Shown in pieces: positions 46,700 to 55,907 of a stretch of DNA of 64,000 nucleotides. Source of the stretch: Thiomonas arsenitoxydans (lineage in GTDB: Bacteria > Pseudomonadota > Gammaproteobacteria > Burkholderiales > Burkholderiaceae_C); the NCBI RefSeq assembly GCF_000253115.1, contig NC_014145.1:1674001-1738000 (forward strand). The letters run 5' to 3'. The notes beneath the pieces are model-generated. The model was not told where the DNA came from and made no database searches. It was given only the letters and a program-made list of their open reading frames with translations. Both the position numbers and the translations under genes were made by a program. Position 1 is the first letter of the stretch. Each line of letters starts with the position of its first letter.

Positions 46700-48693
46700 C
46701 CCGAGTTCGACACTTCAAGAGCGTAAGTCATTGATTTGACGAGGACGATGGTCAAAGGCGCAGACTACAAAACGGGCTTGGAGAGTGCGGCAGGCGTCGG
46801 CATTGGCAGTTGGAGAACGGAGAACAGCGACTTTTGCGTCGGCGTCATTTCGGTCAGCCCGTGCAGAGCTTGCCCGTCGGCGGTGCGCACGGTCTGCTGA
46901 TGGATGCGCTGCAGTTGCTGCAGCAGGCGGATCGGTGACTCATCGTGGTCGTTGGCCTTTAGCCGCATGCGCATCACCCGGTACAGGATCAGCGCCATGA
47001 AGCACACCAGCGCGTGCGCGCGAATGCGCTTTGGCAGCCGGTGGTACACCGGACCGATCTCGATGTCGGACTTCAGCACCCGGAAGCCTCGCTCGATGTC
47101 GGCCAGGCTCTTGTAGCGCTGCACCACCTCGACCGCTGGCGCGTCGGTGTTGGTCACCAGCAGCAGCTTGCCGTCGAGCAGTTCAAGGTCGCGCTGCTTG
47201 TCCTCGTCGACGTGGAAGCTGAAGGCCTCGGCCTGCAGATCGACCTTGATCAGGTGGGCCAGGCTCGCGTCCTGGGCCGCGTGATAGAAGCGCGCCTTCG
47301 CACCCGAGTCCGACAGCGGGCGGCCGCGGCGGCTTGCGCCAGCGTCCTGCGCATCGAGCTTGCCGCCCCACTGCTCACCCAGGGCCAGCAGCTCCGTGAT
47401 CGCCTTGTTGCGCGCCTGGGTGCGCCGCCGGGCCACCTCGGGGTCGTGGGCGATGACCAGTCGGCGCTGGATGGGCGCTGATGGTGACGTCGACTTGGAC
47501 GACGACTTGCTGGATGACTGCCAAGTGCTCTCGGCCACCCACGGCTGGTCGGCAGGCTGGCTGCTGGCCGAGGTGCGCAGCGCCTCGGCGAAGTCCCCAT
47601 AGCGTGCTGTCGGCACCGCCAGCACGTACTCCAGGCTCACGGCGCGCCCCTCGCCGGCCAGCGTGGCCTGCAGCGTGGCCAACTCGTCGAGGTTGTTCAC
47701 GCTCAGCAGCCCACGGTCGGCCACCAGCACCACACGCTTGAGCGGGTAGCGCGCCAGCAGCGACTTGATCATCGGCAGCAGTGTCTTGGCCTCGGCGATG
47801 TTGCCCGGGTGCACCTCATGGGCGATCGGCAGGCCTTCAGCGGTCTGCACCAGCGACAGCATGAACTGCCGCGCCACCATCCCTGACTTGCTCATCCCGT
47901 AGGCGCGCACGTCGTCAGCCACCACCGCCTCGCCGGCGACCTCGACGGTGGTGAGGTCGTAGAACACCACTGACAAGTCTTCGTCGATCAGGGGGCGCAT
48001 GAGCGTGGCCAGTCGTGCGCCAAGCGCATCGCTGTGTTCGTCGATGACGTCCATGGCGCGCAGCAGGTGCTGGTGCTGCGGCGGCCCGTCGGCGAACCCG
48101 AAGTCCAGCGGCAACGCCACCGTCTCCAGCCAGCGCAGCACGCCGAGCTTGCTGCCGGTGTCGCACAGGCGGTTGAAGACCATGGCGCGCAGGCACCCCA
48201 GCACATCGACCTCGACCCGCGAGCCACGCCAGGCGGTGGCCAGGCCATCGAAGCCCAGGGTGCGCCACAGTTGCCACAGCGCCCACACATCGCCGGCACA
48301 GCGGCTGCCCTCAAAACGCAGGCCGTCGAGCGGGTTGCCGGCGGGGGCGGCGTCCAGGCCCCGCGCCCGCTGCAACGAGGCGATCAGCTTGTCGACATCA
48401 CCGCCGGGCTCCAGCCGGCCCAGCGTGCAGATGGTGCGCTGGCGCGGCTGGCCGGCCTCGTTGCGGAAGGACGCGACGAGCTGCGCGTAATGCCGGCCGC
48501 CAGACTTCGTGAGCTTGAGAAACATGGCGCAAGTGTAGCGCAACAGCGAGAAACAAGGAACTACATCACTCATTAAACGTGCCACTACAAATGTCGTCTG
48601 GACCACGCGCTCTCGATGTGCCAAACCCCTGTCAACAATGAGCTTCTTGCGCCTTGGAGCGGGGAAAATCGGCGGAGCGGTGTCGAACTTGGG
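46700..48693 (-). mobile_element. IS1634-like insertion sequence inside the IS21 remnant
   Basis: A 1994-bp element with ends CCCGAGTTCGACAC and CCCAAGTTCGACAC (13 of 14 matching) flanked by an exact 6-bp target duplication TGGCCA (46694-46699 and 48694-48699). Removing it rejoins the IstA reading PPWPP-TLAPVATPLG in frame. One transposase gene on the minus strand. Confidence 0.88.
46765..48525 (-). CDS. IS1634/IS4-superfamily transposase
   Basis: A 586-residue DDE transposase starting MFLKLTKSGGRHYAQLV. Catalytic-region markers are SVVFYDLTTVEV, VVLVADRGLLS and DIERGFRVLKSDIEIGPVYH (the Y-R-E-K-like region with the catalytic Glu), followed by RIRAHALVCFMALI. The open frame extends to 48954 but that is upstream of the element. 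The gene looks intact. Confidence 0.9.
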   Translation of the reverse strand: MFLKLTKSGGRHYAQLVASFRNEAGQPRQRTICTLGRLEPGGDVDKLIASLQRARGLDAAPAGNPLDGLRFEGSRCAGDVWALWQLWRTLGFDGLATAWRGSRVEVDVLGCLRAMVFNRLCDTGSKLGVLRWLETVALPLDFGFADGPPQHQHLLRAMDVIDEHSDALGARLATLMRPLIDEDLSVVFYDLTTVEVAGEAVVADDVRAYGMSKSGMVARQFMLSLVQTAEGLPIAHEVHPGNIAEAKTLLPMIKSLLARYPLKRVVLVADRGLLSVNNLDELATLQATLAGEGRAVSLEYVLAVPTARYGDFAEALRTSASSQPADQPWVAESTWQSSSKSSSKSTSPSAPIQRRLVIAHDPEVARRRTQARNKAITELLALGEQWGGKLDAQDAGASRRGRPLSDSGAKARFYHAAQDASLAHLIKVDLQAEAFSFHVDEDKQRDLELLDGKLLLVTNTDAPAVEVVQRYKSLADIERGFRVLKSDIEIGPVYHRLPKRIRAHALVCFMALILYRVMRMRLKANDHDESPIRLLQQLQRIHQQTVRTADGQALHGLTEMTPTQKSLFSVLQLPMPTPAALSKPVL

Positions 48694-48699
48694 TGGCCA

Positions 48700-49137
48700 C
48701 CGACCCTGGCGCCGGTTGCAACACCGTTGGGCATCTCCAGGTGCGAACCCCACCGCGCTTTCATCGACGCCCAGTTGCGCCTGGGCCGCAACGCCACCGC
48801 CATCTACCAGGATCTGTGGACCCGCACCATCGAAGGCCGGGTGGGCCAGCGCAAGCTCTGGGGCATCGTCAACCTGGCGCGGCGCTATCCACACCTGTTT
48901 ATCGACGCGGCCTGCGAGGCGGCCATGGAGCAAGGTGTGCACAGCTACCGCCACGTCAAGGCGCTGACCGAACGGCTCGTGGCCGATGCCTTGGCTGCCC
49001 TGGAGGCCGACACCCCGAAACCGTCGGCGTCGCCTTCAACGTTGACCCAGCAACACGCGCTCATTCGCAGCGCCGACGAGTATGGCGATCTCTTTGCCCA
49101 CGCCGCCACCCAATCCCTTGAGGGCACTCAGCCATGA
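48700..49137 (+). pseudogene. istA: IstA remnant with an internal deletion
   Basis: Starts PTLAPVATPLGISRCEPHRA and FIDAQLRLGRNATAIYQDL, the region just after the helix-turn-helix, then jumps directly to GRVGQRKLWGIVNLARRYPH and HSYRHVKALTERLVADALAA, which normally lies at the C-terminus. The whole integrase catalytic core between them is gone, although the frame is preserved. The stop overlaps the istB start, as in intact IS21 elements. Confidence 0.78.
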
Positions 49138-49300
49138 ACAGGATCGAGATCGAACGCGCCCTGCGCGAGTTGCGCCTGTCCGGCATTGCAGAGACCCTGT
49201 CGACCCGTGTGATGCAGGCCCAGGCCGCCCAGCAGCCCTTCCTGGAAACCTTCGCGGCCATGCTCCAGGACGAGCTGGACCGGCGCCGCTCGCGCCTGTC
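49134..49300 (+). pseudogene. istB: IS21 helper ATPase IstB, N-terminal remnant
   Basis: MNRIEIERALRELRLSGIAE and AQQPFLETFAAMLQDELDRR are the IstB N-terminus. Homology ends at about 49300, where the frame enters an unrelated insertion-sequence fragment on the other strand. The AAA+ ATPase domain is missing. Confidence 0.75.
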
Positions 49301-49302
49301 CG

Positions 49303-49498
49303 ACATCGCCGTGGCGGTTTTGCGCAAGGCATCGAGCGTGACGCCCGGTCGCAGGAAGGCAGGCGCGTCCGGCAGGCTGGCAAGCCTCTCGAAGGGCGTT
49401 CTGACCCAATCGAGCCGATAGCGCTTTCTCATCTTGCCCTTCTTGTCCGTGATGTCCTCGGCGAACAGACAAGGGCGACGAAAATTGACGTACGGATT
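49303..49498 (-). pseudogene. C-terminal scrap of an integrase-core transposase
   Basis: On the minus strand it reads YVNFRRPCLFAEDITDKKGK, then RLDWVRTPFERLASLPDAPA and FLRPGVTLDALRKTATAMSD. I recall this pattern at the C-terminus of rve-type transposases (YVNFHRPC... MTPYEKLKSL). A stop lies just before it and the junction with istB just after. Confidence 0.55.
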
Positions 49499-49735
49499 TC
49501 ATCGAGGGCTGCAGCCACGCAGGCTGCAACAAGCCCGGATATAAAGCTGCAGTCCATCCTGTCCGTCGACGCACAAGAAGACATGCACAAACGGGAGACG
49601 TTCATATAGGTGACCTGCCCCCCGTCAGCCGCCGCGTCCAGGTCAGCCGCATAAGGGGTTTCGACATGTCAGCGCCGGTGGCGGCTTTGGATCAGGATGG
49701 CTGGCGGGTTTGCGCTGGAATACGCACGAGTTGAT

Positions 49736-49764
49736 GTGTTCCCCGCTCACGCGGGGATGAACCG
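49736..49764 (+). CRISPR. Single type I-E-like CRISPR repeat (remnant)
   Basis: 29 nt beginning GTGTTCCCCGCTCACGCGGG and ending GATGAACCG. This matches the type I-E consensus in length, ends and the CCCCGC/GCGGGG stem. No second copy follows within one spacer length and no cas gene is nearby. It is therefore an isolated repeat, probably left by deletion or carried in with flanking DNA. The 100 bp upstream hold no recognisable cas sequence. Confidence 0.6.
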
Positions 49765-49796
49765 CGCGCAGTTATGTGGGCCGTTTGAGTGCTTGC

Positions 49797-50843
49797 TTAC
49801 CCTAGCTTCTGCGCCAACTTCTCCGCCTCGATGTGGGTGTAGCGCTTGAGCATGGCGAGTGACTTGTGGCCGGTCATGGAGGCTACTTCCATGACGCCAA
49901 GACCTTTCTCGAACAAACGCGACGTGGCTTCGTGGCGTAAGTCATGGAAGCGTAGGTCGATCAGGAATGTGGGGTCGGGCTTGGAGTTGGATGCCGTGCA
50001 GTCAGTTTGATACGCCGCCAGCGCACGCACCTTGCAACGCGTCCATGCCTTCTCGAAACTGTCCTTGTTCTGCCAACCGAACACCCGGCCATCGATGCGG
50101 CGGGGCAGGGTGCGCAGGGCGTCCAGGGCGGCGCTGGACAGTGCCACGGTTCGGCTTTCACCATTCTTGGTGTCCACCAGATGCGCGGTGCGTCGCGCCA
50201 GATCGATGCGCGACCATTCCAGACCTAGCAGTTCACCCAGGCGCATGCTGGTCTCGACGGCCAGCGTGATGATCTGCGGCAGGCCCACCACTTGCGACCG
50301 CGCGGCAGCCGCGCCTCGCCGCAATGCATCGAGTTCACCGGGCCGCAGCCGACGATCACGGCCCTTCGGCTTTATCGGCTTGCGAATCGCGCGCACCGGG
50401 TTGCCCGCAGGCAAGGTAATGGACATTTCCTGCTCGGCATAAGTGAACAGGTTCGAGAGGGCTGCAAGCCGATGGATAACGGACTGCGCCGCGTAACCTG
50501 CCTCGACGAGCTCATTGCGCCACGCCGCCACATCGACACTTCGCACGGCGCTCAGGAATGACGCGCCGAACCGCTCATGTACCACGCGCAGGTTCGACGC
50601 AGCACTATGATCCTTTTTCATCGGCAACACATGCTTTGTGTAGAGGGCCACAACCTGATCGATGGTGATCTTCCCTGCGTCGTCGCGTAGCACGGCACGA
50701 TTGCCGCGTTGGACTTCGCGCTCGACCTCGCGAGCCCAGGCTTCGGCATCGGCTTTCAGATCAAAGGTGCGCGAAATGGACGGCATACCGCGCTGCCTGA
50801 TTTGTGCGCGCCAACCGTTTTTACGTTGCTCGAAGTAGGCCAT
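49797..50843 (-). CDS. int: Tyrosine recombinase (element integrase)
   Basis: A 348-residue phage-type integrase. An N-terminal arm-binding region (YFEQRKNGWRAQIRQRG) is followed by a SAM-like core-binding domain (ITIDQVVALYTKHVLPMKKD) and the catalytic domain with Arg in ETSMRLGELLGLEWSRI, RFHDLRHEATSRLF (His-X-X-Arg) and GHKSLAMLKRYTH (nucleophile Tyr). All catalytic residues are present. It is transcribed inward from 86 bp inside attR, with ATTCCCCC repeats right at its start codon. It presumably integrates and excises the element at tRNA-Pro(GGG). Confidence 0.93.
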   Translation of the reverse strand: MAYFEQRKNGWRAQIRQRGMPSISRTFDLKADAEAWAREVEREVQRGNRAVLRDDAGKITIDQVVALYTKHVLPMKKDHSAASNLRVVHERFGASFLSAVRSVDVAAWRNELVEAGYAAQSVIHRLAALSNLFTYAEQEMSITLPAGNPVRAIRKPIKPKGRDRRLRPGELDALRRGAAAARSQVVGLPQIITLAVETSMRLGELLGLEWSRIDLARRTAHLVDTKNGESRTVALSSAALDALRTLPRRIDGRVFGWQNKDSFEKAWTRCKVRALAAYQTDCTASNSKPDPTFLIDLRFHDLRHEATSRLFEKGLGVMEVASMTGHKSLAMLKRYTHIEAEKLAQKLG

Positions 50844-50845
50844 CA

Positions 50846-50864
50846 ATTCCCCCTAGATTCCCCC
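50846..50864 (+). repeat. Two ATTCCCCC repeats at 11-bp spacing (candidate integrase arm sites, right)
   Basis: ATTCCCCC at 50846 and 50857. The surrounding AATTCCCCCTAGATTCCCCC is identical to 22439-22458 at the left end. It abuts the integrase start codon, so binding could also repress int. Confidence 0.6.
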
Positions 50865-50928
50865 AAATGAGGTAAATAATTCATGCAGAGCAAGCTTTCA
50901 TGCGGGTTCCAGCCTACTGCATATCGGA

Positions 50929-50981
<53 letters not shown>

Positions 50982-51029
50982 AAGTAAATGACCAGTCGTC
51001 AGATCTGATCATTGACGGAAAAGCAATAA

Positions 51030-51058
51030 AAAAGCCCGCCTTAGCGGGCTTTTTCTTT
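51030..51058 (+). terminator. Terminator outside attR, probably the original tRNA-Pro terminator
   Basis: AAGCCCGCC and GGCGGGCTT-type arms (AAGCCCGC / GCGGGCTT) are followed by TTTTTCTTTT. It also has an A-run before it, so it may work in both directions and end leuA transcription too. Confidence 0.75.
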
Positions 51059-51082
51059 TGGTGCGCATTCCCTAGTAAGGGT

Positions 51083-52795
51083 TCAAGCTACAGCACGCAA
51101 TGGGGCTTGCAGGGATTCCAGATGCTGCCGCGCCTCGGCTTCTGGCAGGCGCTGCAGCAGGCGGTTGGCGCCGGAGATCAACGCGCGCACGGAGGCGGTG
51201 ACGATGTTGGCGTCCATGCCCACTCCGTAGGTGCTGGTGGCCGTTCCTGCGATGGCCATTTCGACGACGGCCGAGGCTTTGGCATCCGCGCCAAGGCCGA
51301 GTGCGCGCTCTTCATAGCTGTGCACGGCCAGTGGCAGGCGCAGGGCATGGATGGCCGCGTCGATGGGGCCGTTGCCTTCGCCTGTGAGACTCAGACGTTT
51401 GCCATCCACTTCGATTTCGAGGCGAACGCCCTGGCGCTCGCCGTGGTCGCTGAGGTGGTAGCTGTGCAGATGCAGCGGCTGCCCAATCTGCACATACTCT
51501 TCATTGAACATCTGCCAGAGTTGTTGTGCGGTGACTTCAGCGCCAGTGGCGTCAGTGTGTTTCTGCACCACGCCGCTGAACTCGACCTGCAAACGGCGGG
51601 GCATGACCAGACCGTAGGTGGCTTCGAGCAGATAGGCAATGCCGCCCTTGCCGGACTGGCTGTTGACGCGGATGACCGAATCGTAGGCGCGGCCGAGATC
51701 GGCCGGATCGACGGGGAGATACGGCACTTCCCACAGGGCATCTTGACGTTGTGCGGCCAGACCTTTTTTGATGGCGTCCTGATGTGAGCCGGAGAAAGCG
51801 GTAAACACCAGATCACCTGCATAGGGGTGGCGAGGATGCACGGGCAACTGTGTGCATTCCTCCACGGTGCGCGCCACGGCGTTGATGTTCGAAAAATCCA
51901 GCCCCGGGTTCACGCCTTGTGAATAGAGGTTGAGCGCAAGGGTGACCAGATCGACATTACCGGTGCGTTCGCCATTGCCGAACAGGCAGCCTTCCACGCG
52001 GTCGGCACCGGCCATCACGCCGAGCTCTGCAGCCGCGACGGCGCAGCCCCGATCATTGTGCGGATGCAGCGACAGGATGATGCTGTCACGCTTGTCGAGA
52101 TGGCGGTGCATCCATTCGATCTGGTCGGCATAGATGTTGGGGGTGCTCATCTCGACCGTGGCCGGCAAGTTGAAAATGATCTTGTTTTCCGGCGTGGGCT
52201 GCCAGACTTCGGTCACGGCGTTACACACCGAGACGGCAAAGGGAAGCTCGGTGCCGCTGAACACCTCGGGGCTGTACTGGAAGGTCCATTGGGTTTCCGG
52301 GTGCTCGGCAGCGATCTGCTTGATGAGTTTGGCCGCATTCACCGCGATCTGCGTGCAGCCCGCTTCGTCGACGTTGAACACGATGCGTCGGAAATTTGGG
52401 GCCGTGGCGTTGTAAACATGCACGATCGCCCGCTTGGCGCCCCGCAGTGAGTCGAAGGTGCGGCGGATGAGATCTTCGCGCGCTTGGGTCAGCACTTCGA
52501 TGGTGACATCGTCGGGAATGTGACCGCCCTCGATGAGTTCGCGCACAAAATCGAAATCGGTTTGCGAGGCAGACGGAAAGGCCACTTCGATCTGCTTGAC
52601 GCCAACGGCGCACAGCATTTTGAACATGCGCATCTTGCGCTGTGCATCCATGGGTTCGAACAGCGCCTGATTGCCGTCGCGCAGATCAGTGCTCATCCAG
52701 ATCGGCGGCTGGGTGATGACCCGATCGGGCCAGGTGCGGTTTTTCAGATCGATCTGAGGAAAGGCGCGGTATTTGGTGTTCGGTTGCTTCAACAT
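51083..52795 (-). CDS. leuA: 2-isopropylmalate synthase (long form)
   Basis: A 570-residue enzyme that condenses 2-ketoisovalerate with acetyl-CoA, the first committed step of leucine synthesis. The TIM-barrel has [16 protein letters not shown] with catalytic Arg/Asp, [17 protein letters not shown] (metal His-X-Asn) and [31 protein letters not shown] and the C-terminal regulatory domain ([20 protein letters not shown]) bind leucine for feedback inhibition. It is the actinobacterial/betaproteobacterial long type. It lies behind a hairpin-plus-T-run that may be an attenuator. Confidence 0.95.
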   Translation of the reverse strand: MLKQPNTKYRAFPQIDLKNRTWPDRVITQPPIWMSTDLRDGNQALFEPMDAQRKMRMFKMLCAVGVKQIEVAFPSASQTDFDFVRELIEGGHIPDDVTIEVLTQAREDLIRRTFDSLRGAKRAIVHVYNATAPNFRRIVFNVDEAGCTQIAVNAAKLIKQIAAEHPETQWTFQYSPEVFSGTELPFAVSVCNAVTEVWQPTPENKIIFNLPATVEMSTPNIYADQIEWMHRHLDKRDSIILSLHPHNDRGCAVAAAELGVMAGADRVEGCLFGNGERTGNVDLVTLALNLYSQGVNPGLDFSNINAVARTVEECTQLPVHPRHPYAGDLVFTAFSGSHQDAIKKGLAAQRQDALWEVPYLPVDPADLGRAYDSVIRVNSQSGKGGIAYLLEATYGLVMPRRLQVEFSGVVQKHTDATGAEVTAQQLWQMFNEEYVQIGQPLHLHSYHLSDHGERQGVRLEIEVDGKRLSLTGEGNGPIDAAIHALRLPLAVHSYEERALGLGADAKASAVVEMAIAGTATSTYGVGMDANIVTASVRALISGANRLLQRLPEAEARQHLESLQAPLRAVA

Positions 52796-52941
52796 GAGGT
52801 CATCTCCAGAAAGCGAATGGGGTTGCGCAGGGCATAGAGGGTGCGACGATGGGGCGGTCGGGCTGTCGCGGGTGCAGGACCCGACCGCCGGTGGGTAGTC
52901 GTCTCAGATCGGTGCAGAAAATCGTCATGGCAAGCGCATAT

Positions 52942-52978
52942 AAAAGAAAAGCGCCCGGTGGCTTAAGCCGCGGGCGCT
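52942..52978 (-). terminator. Hairpin with T-run upstream of leuA, possible attenuator
   Basis: On the minus strand GCGCCCG and CGGGCGC form a stem, followed by TTTTCTTTTATA. It lies about 150 nt before the leuA start and just after a short frame at 53007-53111. It could end an upstream transcript or attenuate leuA. Confidence 0.65.
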
Positions 52979-53006
52979 TGGGATTTAGAAAAACGAGATG
53001 AAAACG

Positions 53007-53111
53007 TCAATCAGTCGCGCGCGGCATTCGATGGCAAAGCCAGTAGTAGACCGCCCAGTAGCAAAGCGTCGCAAGCGCCCTCGCCGCCCCCGAAAGACCG
53101 AACACTAACAT
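53007..53111 (-). CDS. Possible 34-residue leader peptide of leuA
   Basis: MLVFGLSGAARALATLCYWA then VYYWLCHRMPRATD, ending 29 nt before the leuA-leader hairpin. It contains five Leu codons but no tandem Leu run, and two Trp and three Tyr. No clear ribosome site. The frame could also start further upstream inside the NAD(P)HX gene. Weak candidate. Confidence 0.25.
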   Translation of the reverse strand: MLVFGLSGAARALATLCYWAVYYWLCHRMPRATD

Positions 53112-53181
53112 CACGCGCAACTTCAGCGTTGATCGATAACTTTGAGACGAAAGGAATGCGAGACATAGACATGAGAGCAAG

Positions 53182-54759
53182 TTAGCAAAAGTCTGCATTT
53201 TCGTCAATGCCAGGGCGGGGACGACGATAGGGTAAATCGGCCCAGCTTGCCGCCATCCACAACGGCAGTGTGGCGGCGGTGAGTCCGCCGGGGCCGTGTT
53301 TGCGGGCGTAGTGGATAGCCGCTTGGCCGTGCAGCCAGACGGCGGCGAGCACTGATGAAGCCTTCCCTGTTGCTGCGAGCAGGGCGGCCGCGCTGCCGGC
53401 CAGCACATCGCCGCTGCCTGCCGTGGCCAATAGGCCATTGCCGGTGGCATTGATCCACGCTGTTTGTTGCGGCGAGACGATGAGGGTGCCGTGACCCTTG
53501 AGCACAATCCAGCAGGCGAAGCGCTGAGCCAGGGTGCGCGCAGCGGTGAGACGGTCCGACTCAATCGCCTGTACCGAGACGCCCATCAGTCGGGCCGCCT
53601 CAAGGGGGTGGGGCGTCAATAGGGTTGTGATGGGCTTGCGTTGCCGTAGCAGGGTTTGCAGCGAATCAGTCGCGGCCAGGAGATTGAGCGCGTCGGCGTC
53701 GAGCACCAGGGGGACGGGTTGGGCCAGAGCCTGCGCCAAGTAGGTGCGGGCGGCGTCGTCGCAACCGGCGCCGGGGCCGACGAGCAGACAGGTTCGGCCA
53801 CCTTGGGCGTCGAGTAGCGCGGCTGGGGAGCGCAGCATCAGTTCTGGCGCCAGCAGATCTACGGCGGGGGCTTGGTCATCGAGCAGGCCGACGAACACTC
53901 TGCCGGCGCCGAGCTGGGCTGCCGCGCGGGCGGCGAGCAGGGCAGCGCCTGTCATGCCTGCGGCACCTCCGATCACCGCGACGTCGCCCCGCTGCCCCTT
54001 GTGGGCGGACTGTGACAGGTCCGGCAGCAGAGGGCGAATCAGATCGGCGCCGAGCCAGGTGGCATCAATCGCTACCTGCGGATGATGCGTTGCCGCATCG
54101 ACGCCGAAATCGTCCTGCCACAGCGTGCCGCATAAGCTTGATGCAGGCCCAGTGCGCAAACCGGGTTTGAGCCCGAGCAGGCTGAGAGTCAAGGTGGCGC
54201 GCACGCAGACGTCGGTTGCGGCGCCGGTGTCGGCATCCAGCCCCGAGGGCAGATCGACGCTGAGCACCGGGGCGCCGCGCTGCGCGTTGAGCCCTTGAAT
54301 GATCTCGGCCATCTGCGCTCGCATGGGGCCCCGCAGGCCAAGGCCCAGCAGCGCGTCGATGTAGAGATCGGCCTCGGGCAAGGTGCTGTGATCGTCCAGG
54401 GCGCACCGAACCTCAGCCGTCTGCGCTTGCGCCCAGGCCCACGCAGCGTCGGCGGGCAGGCGAGAGCGCCATTCGTTCAGCGTCTCGGCGCCGCAGGCGA
54501 GGACGAGCACGTCGCGTCCAGCCTGGTGCAACTGCGTGGCCGCCACAAGGCCGTCGCCGCCGTTGTTTCCCGCGCCCGCGAGCACGACGACGCGTCTTGC
54601 GTGCGGATAGCAAGCCTGCGCCAACCGGGCCACGGCACTGCCCGCGCGCTGCATGAGGCTGTGCGGGGGTAATGTGCGCGCGGCCTCGGATTCGATCTGG
54701 CGCAGCGCGTCGACGCGATACACCGGCTCGGATTGCAGGGGGCTGATGCGTTTGAGCAT
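53182..54759 (-). CDS. nnr: Bifunctional NAD(P)HX epimerase/dehydratase
   Basis: A 525-residue repair enzyme for hydrated NAD(P)H. The N-terminal YjeF epimerase domain (residues about 15-220) has LAGAGNNGGDGLVAATQLHQ. The C-terminal ADP/ATP-dependent dehydratase domain (about 230-510) has GAAGMTGAALLAARAAAQLG, LLVGPGAGCD and ATAGSGDVLAGSAAALLAAT (catalytic Asp). Standard fused form. Downstream of the chr genes on the same strand, 16 bp away. Confidence 0.93.
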   Translation of the reverse strand: MLKRISPLQSEPVYRVDALRQIESEAARTLPPHSLMQRAGSAVARLAQACYPHARRVVVLAGAGNNGGDGLVAATQLHQAGRDVLVLACGAETLNEWRSRLPADAAWAWAQAQTAEVRCALDDHSTLPEADLYIDALLGLGLRGPMRAQMAEIIQGLNAQRGAPVLSVDLPSGLDADTGAATDVCVRATLTLSLLGLKPGLRTGPASSLCGTLWQDDFGVDAATHHPQVAIDATWLGADLIRPLLPDLSQSAHKGQRGDVAVIGGAAGMTGAALLAARAAAQLGAGRVFVGLLDDQAPAVDLLAPELMLRSPAALLDAQGGRTCLLVGPGAGCDDAARTYLAQALAQPVPLVLDADALNLLAATDSLQTLLRQRKPITTLLTPHPLEAARLMGVSVQAIESDRLTAARTLAQRFACWIVLKGHGTLIVSPQQTAWINATGNGLLATAGSGDVLAGSAAALLAATGKASSVLAAVWLHGQAAIHYARKHGPGGLTAATLPLWMAASWADLPYRRPRPGIDENADFC

Positions 54760-54775
54760 GTGCGTGATTTCTCCC

Positions 54776-55309
54776 TCAAATGAAGCCGAGCAGACCCAAC
54801 AATGCCCCGGCGAGCAGTAGCCATAAGGGGTTGAGCCTCGTGCGGACGACCAGCACGACGGTCAGCAGCATGAGCGCGATGCGCTGCCAACTGGTGGCTT
54901 CCTGCCGCGCCAGCAGGCAGCCGGAGGAAAGCAGCAGGCCGACGGTGATGGGCGCCATGCCATCGTGCATGGCGCGTACCCAGTGGCGATCCTTGTGAAT
55001 CCGGCTGTAGCGGAAATAGGCCACGGTAATGAGCGATGACGGCAGAATCAGCCCGATGGCCGCTAGCAGGGCACCGGGCAGTCCGAGAATCTGCCAGCCG
55101 AGCAGGGCGGAAAACAGAATCATGTTGGGGCCGGGCGAAGCCTGCCCCAGCGCCAGGGCCGAGGTAAACGCCGAATCGCTGAGCCAATGTTGCTCCACCA
55201 CCAGATAGCGGTGCATGTCGGGCAGCAGGCCGATGGCGCCGCCCACTGAAAGCAGAGACCACAGTAGAAAATGGCCGAAAAAAGCCAGGGCGACTGAGAG
55301 GGTGTGCAT
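54776..55309 (-). CDS. Chromate transporter half-protein (ChrA C-terminal type)
   Basis: A 177-residue membrane protein with the ChrA repeat motif FFGHFLLWSLLSVGGAIGLL and LALGQASPGPNMILFSALLG. Short ChrA proteins work as pairs, this being the second member. Its ATG overlaps the stop of the first half (TGATG). In known systems the pair exports chromate; here the upstream partner is frameshifted, so activity is doubtful. Confidence 0.8.
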   Translation of the reverse strand: MHTLSVALAFFGHFLLWSLLSVGGAIGLLPDMHRYLVVEQHWLSDSAFTSALALGQASPGPNMILFSALLGWQILGLPGALLAAIGLILPSSLITVAYFRYSRIHKDRHWVRAMHDGMAPITVGLLLSSGCLLARQEATSWQRIALMLLTVVLVVRTRLNPLWLLLAGALLGLLGFI

Positions 55310-55907
55310 CAGGCCCTCCGAATGCGCCACCAGGCCAGTGCTACGGCAATCGGACCGAGTACGACCAAGACCCAGAGCAGGTTGATACGCAGCAGGCCCA
55401 CCCCGGCAAACGCCAGCCCCGCCCAGCCCCAGTTGGGCAGGTAATGGCGAATGGCGGGAAAGAGCTTGATGGCCATGGCAATCACCAGTCCGGCCACCAC
55501 GGCCGACATTCCCGCAATGCATGAGTCACTGCGGGCGTGCTGGCGTATTGGGCGTAGGCGATGGCAACGAGGAAGATCAGCACCAGCGGCGCGACCAGCA
55601 TGCCCGCCAGGGCCACGGCCGCCCCACGCCAGCCGAAGAAATGCTGCCCGACCATCAGGGCAAGATTGATCAGGTTGGGCCCTGGCAGCACTTGGCTCAG
55701 GCTGAGCATCTCGACGAACTCTCCATTGCTCAACCAGCGTTTGTCTTCCACCAGAATGCGCTGAGCAAACGGCAATACCCCGCCGACCCCCAGCAGGGTA
55801 AGGTGGTTGAACACCCAAAACAATTCGGCCTTGTGACGCGGCGACTCATGGGGAAAGGCGGTCGGGCGACTCGGACCCGGTTTGTCCGCAGAGGGTAGGG
55901 AAGTCAT
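55309..55907 (-). pseudogene. Chromate transporter half-protein, frameshifted
   Basis: Begins ELFWVFNHLTLLGVGGVLPF and LSLSQVLPGPNLINLALMVG, the first half of a split ChrA pair. At about 55520 the frame ends prematurely (RECRPWWPDW, stop 55482), while the missing C-terminus (GMSAVVAGLVIAMAIKLFPA onward, ending IRRA) continues in the next frame to 55309. A small deletion is the simplest explanation. The first frame alone would give 141 residues. A sequencing error cannot be excluded. Confidence 0.75.

Noticed and set aside
49619..49735. Possible cas2 3' end upstream of the lone CRISPR repeat
   Set aside because: Translation ends PVAALDQDGWRVCAGIRTS before a stop, but the preceding residues do not look like Cas2 in any frame.
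50990..51012. A fourth lux-box-like sequence (CGTCAGATCTGATC)
   Set aside because: The half-sites do not match TGTCA/TGACA and the location is outside the element.
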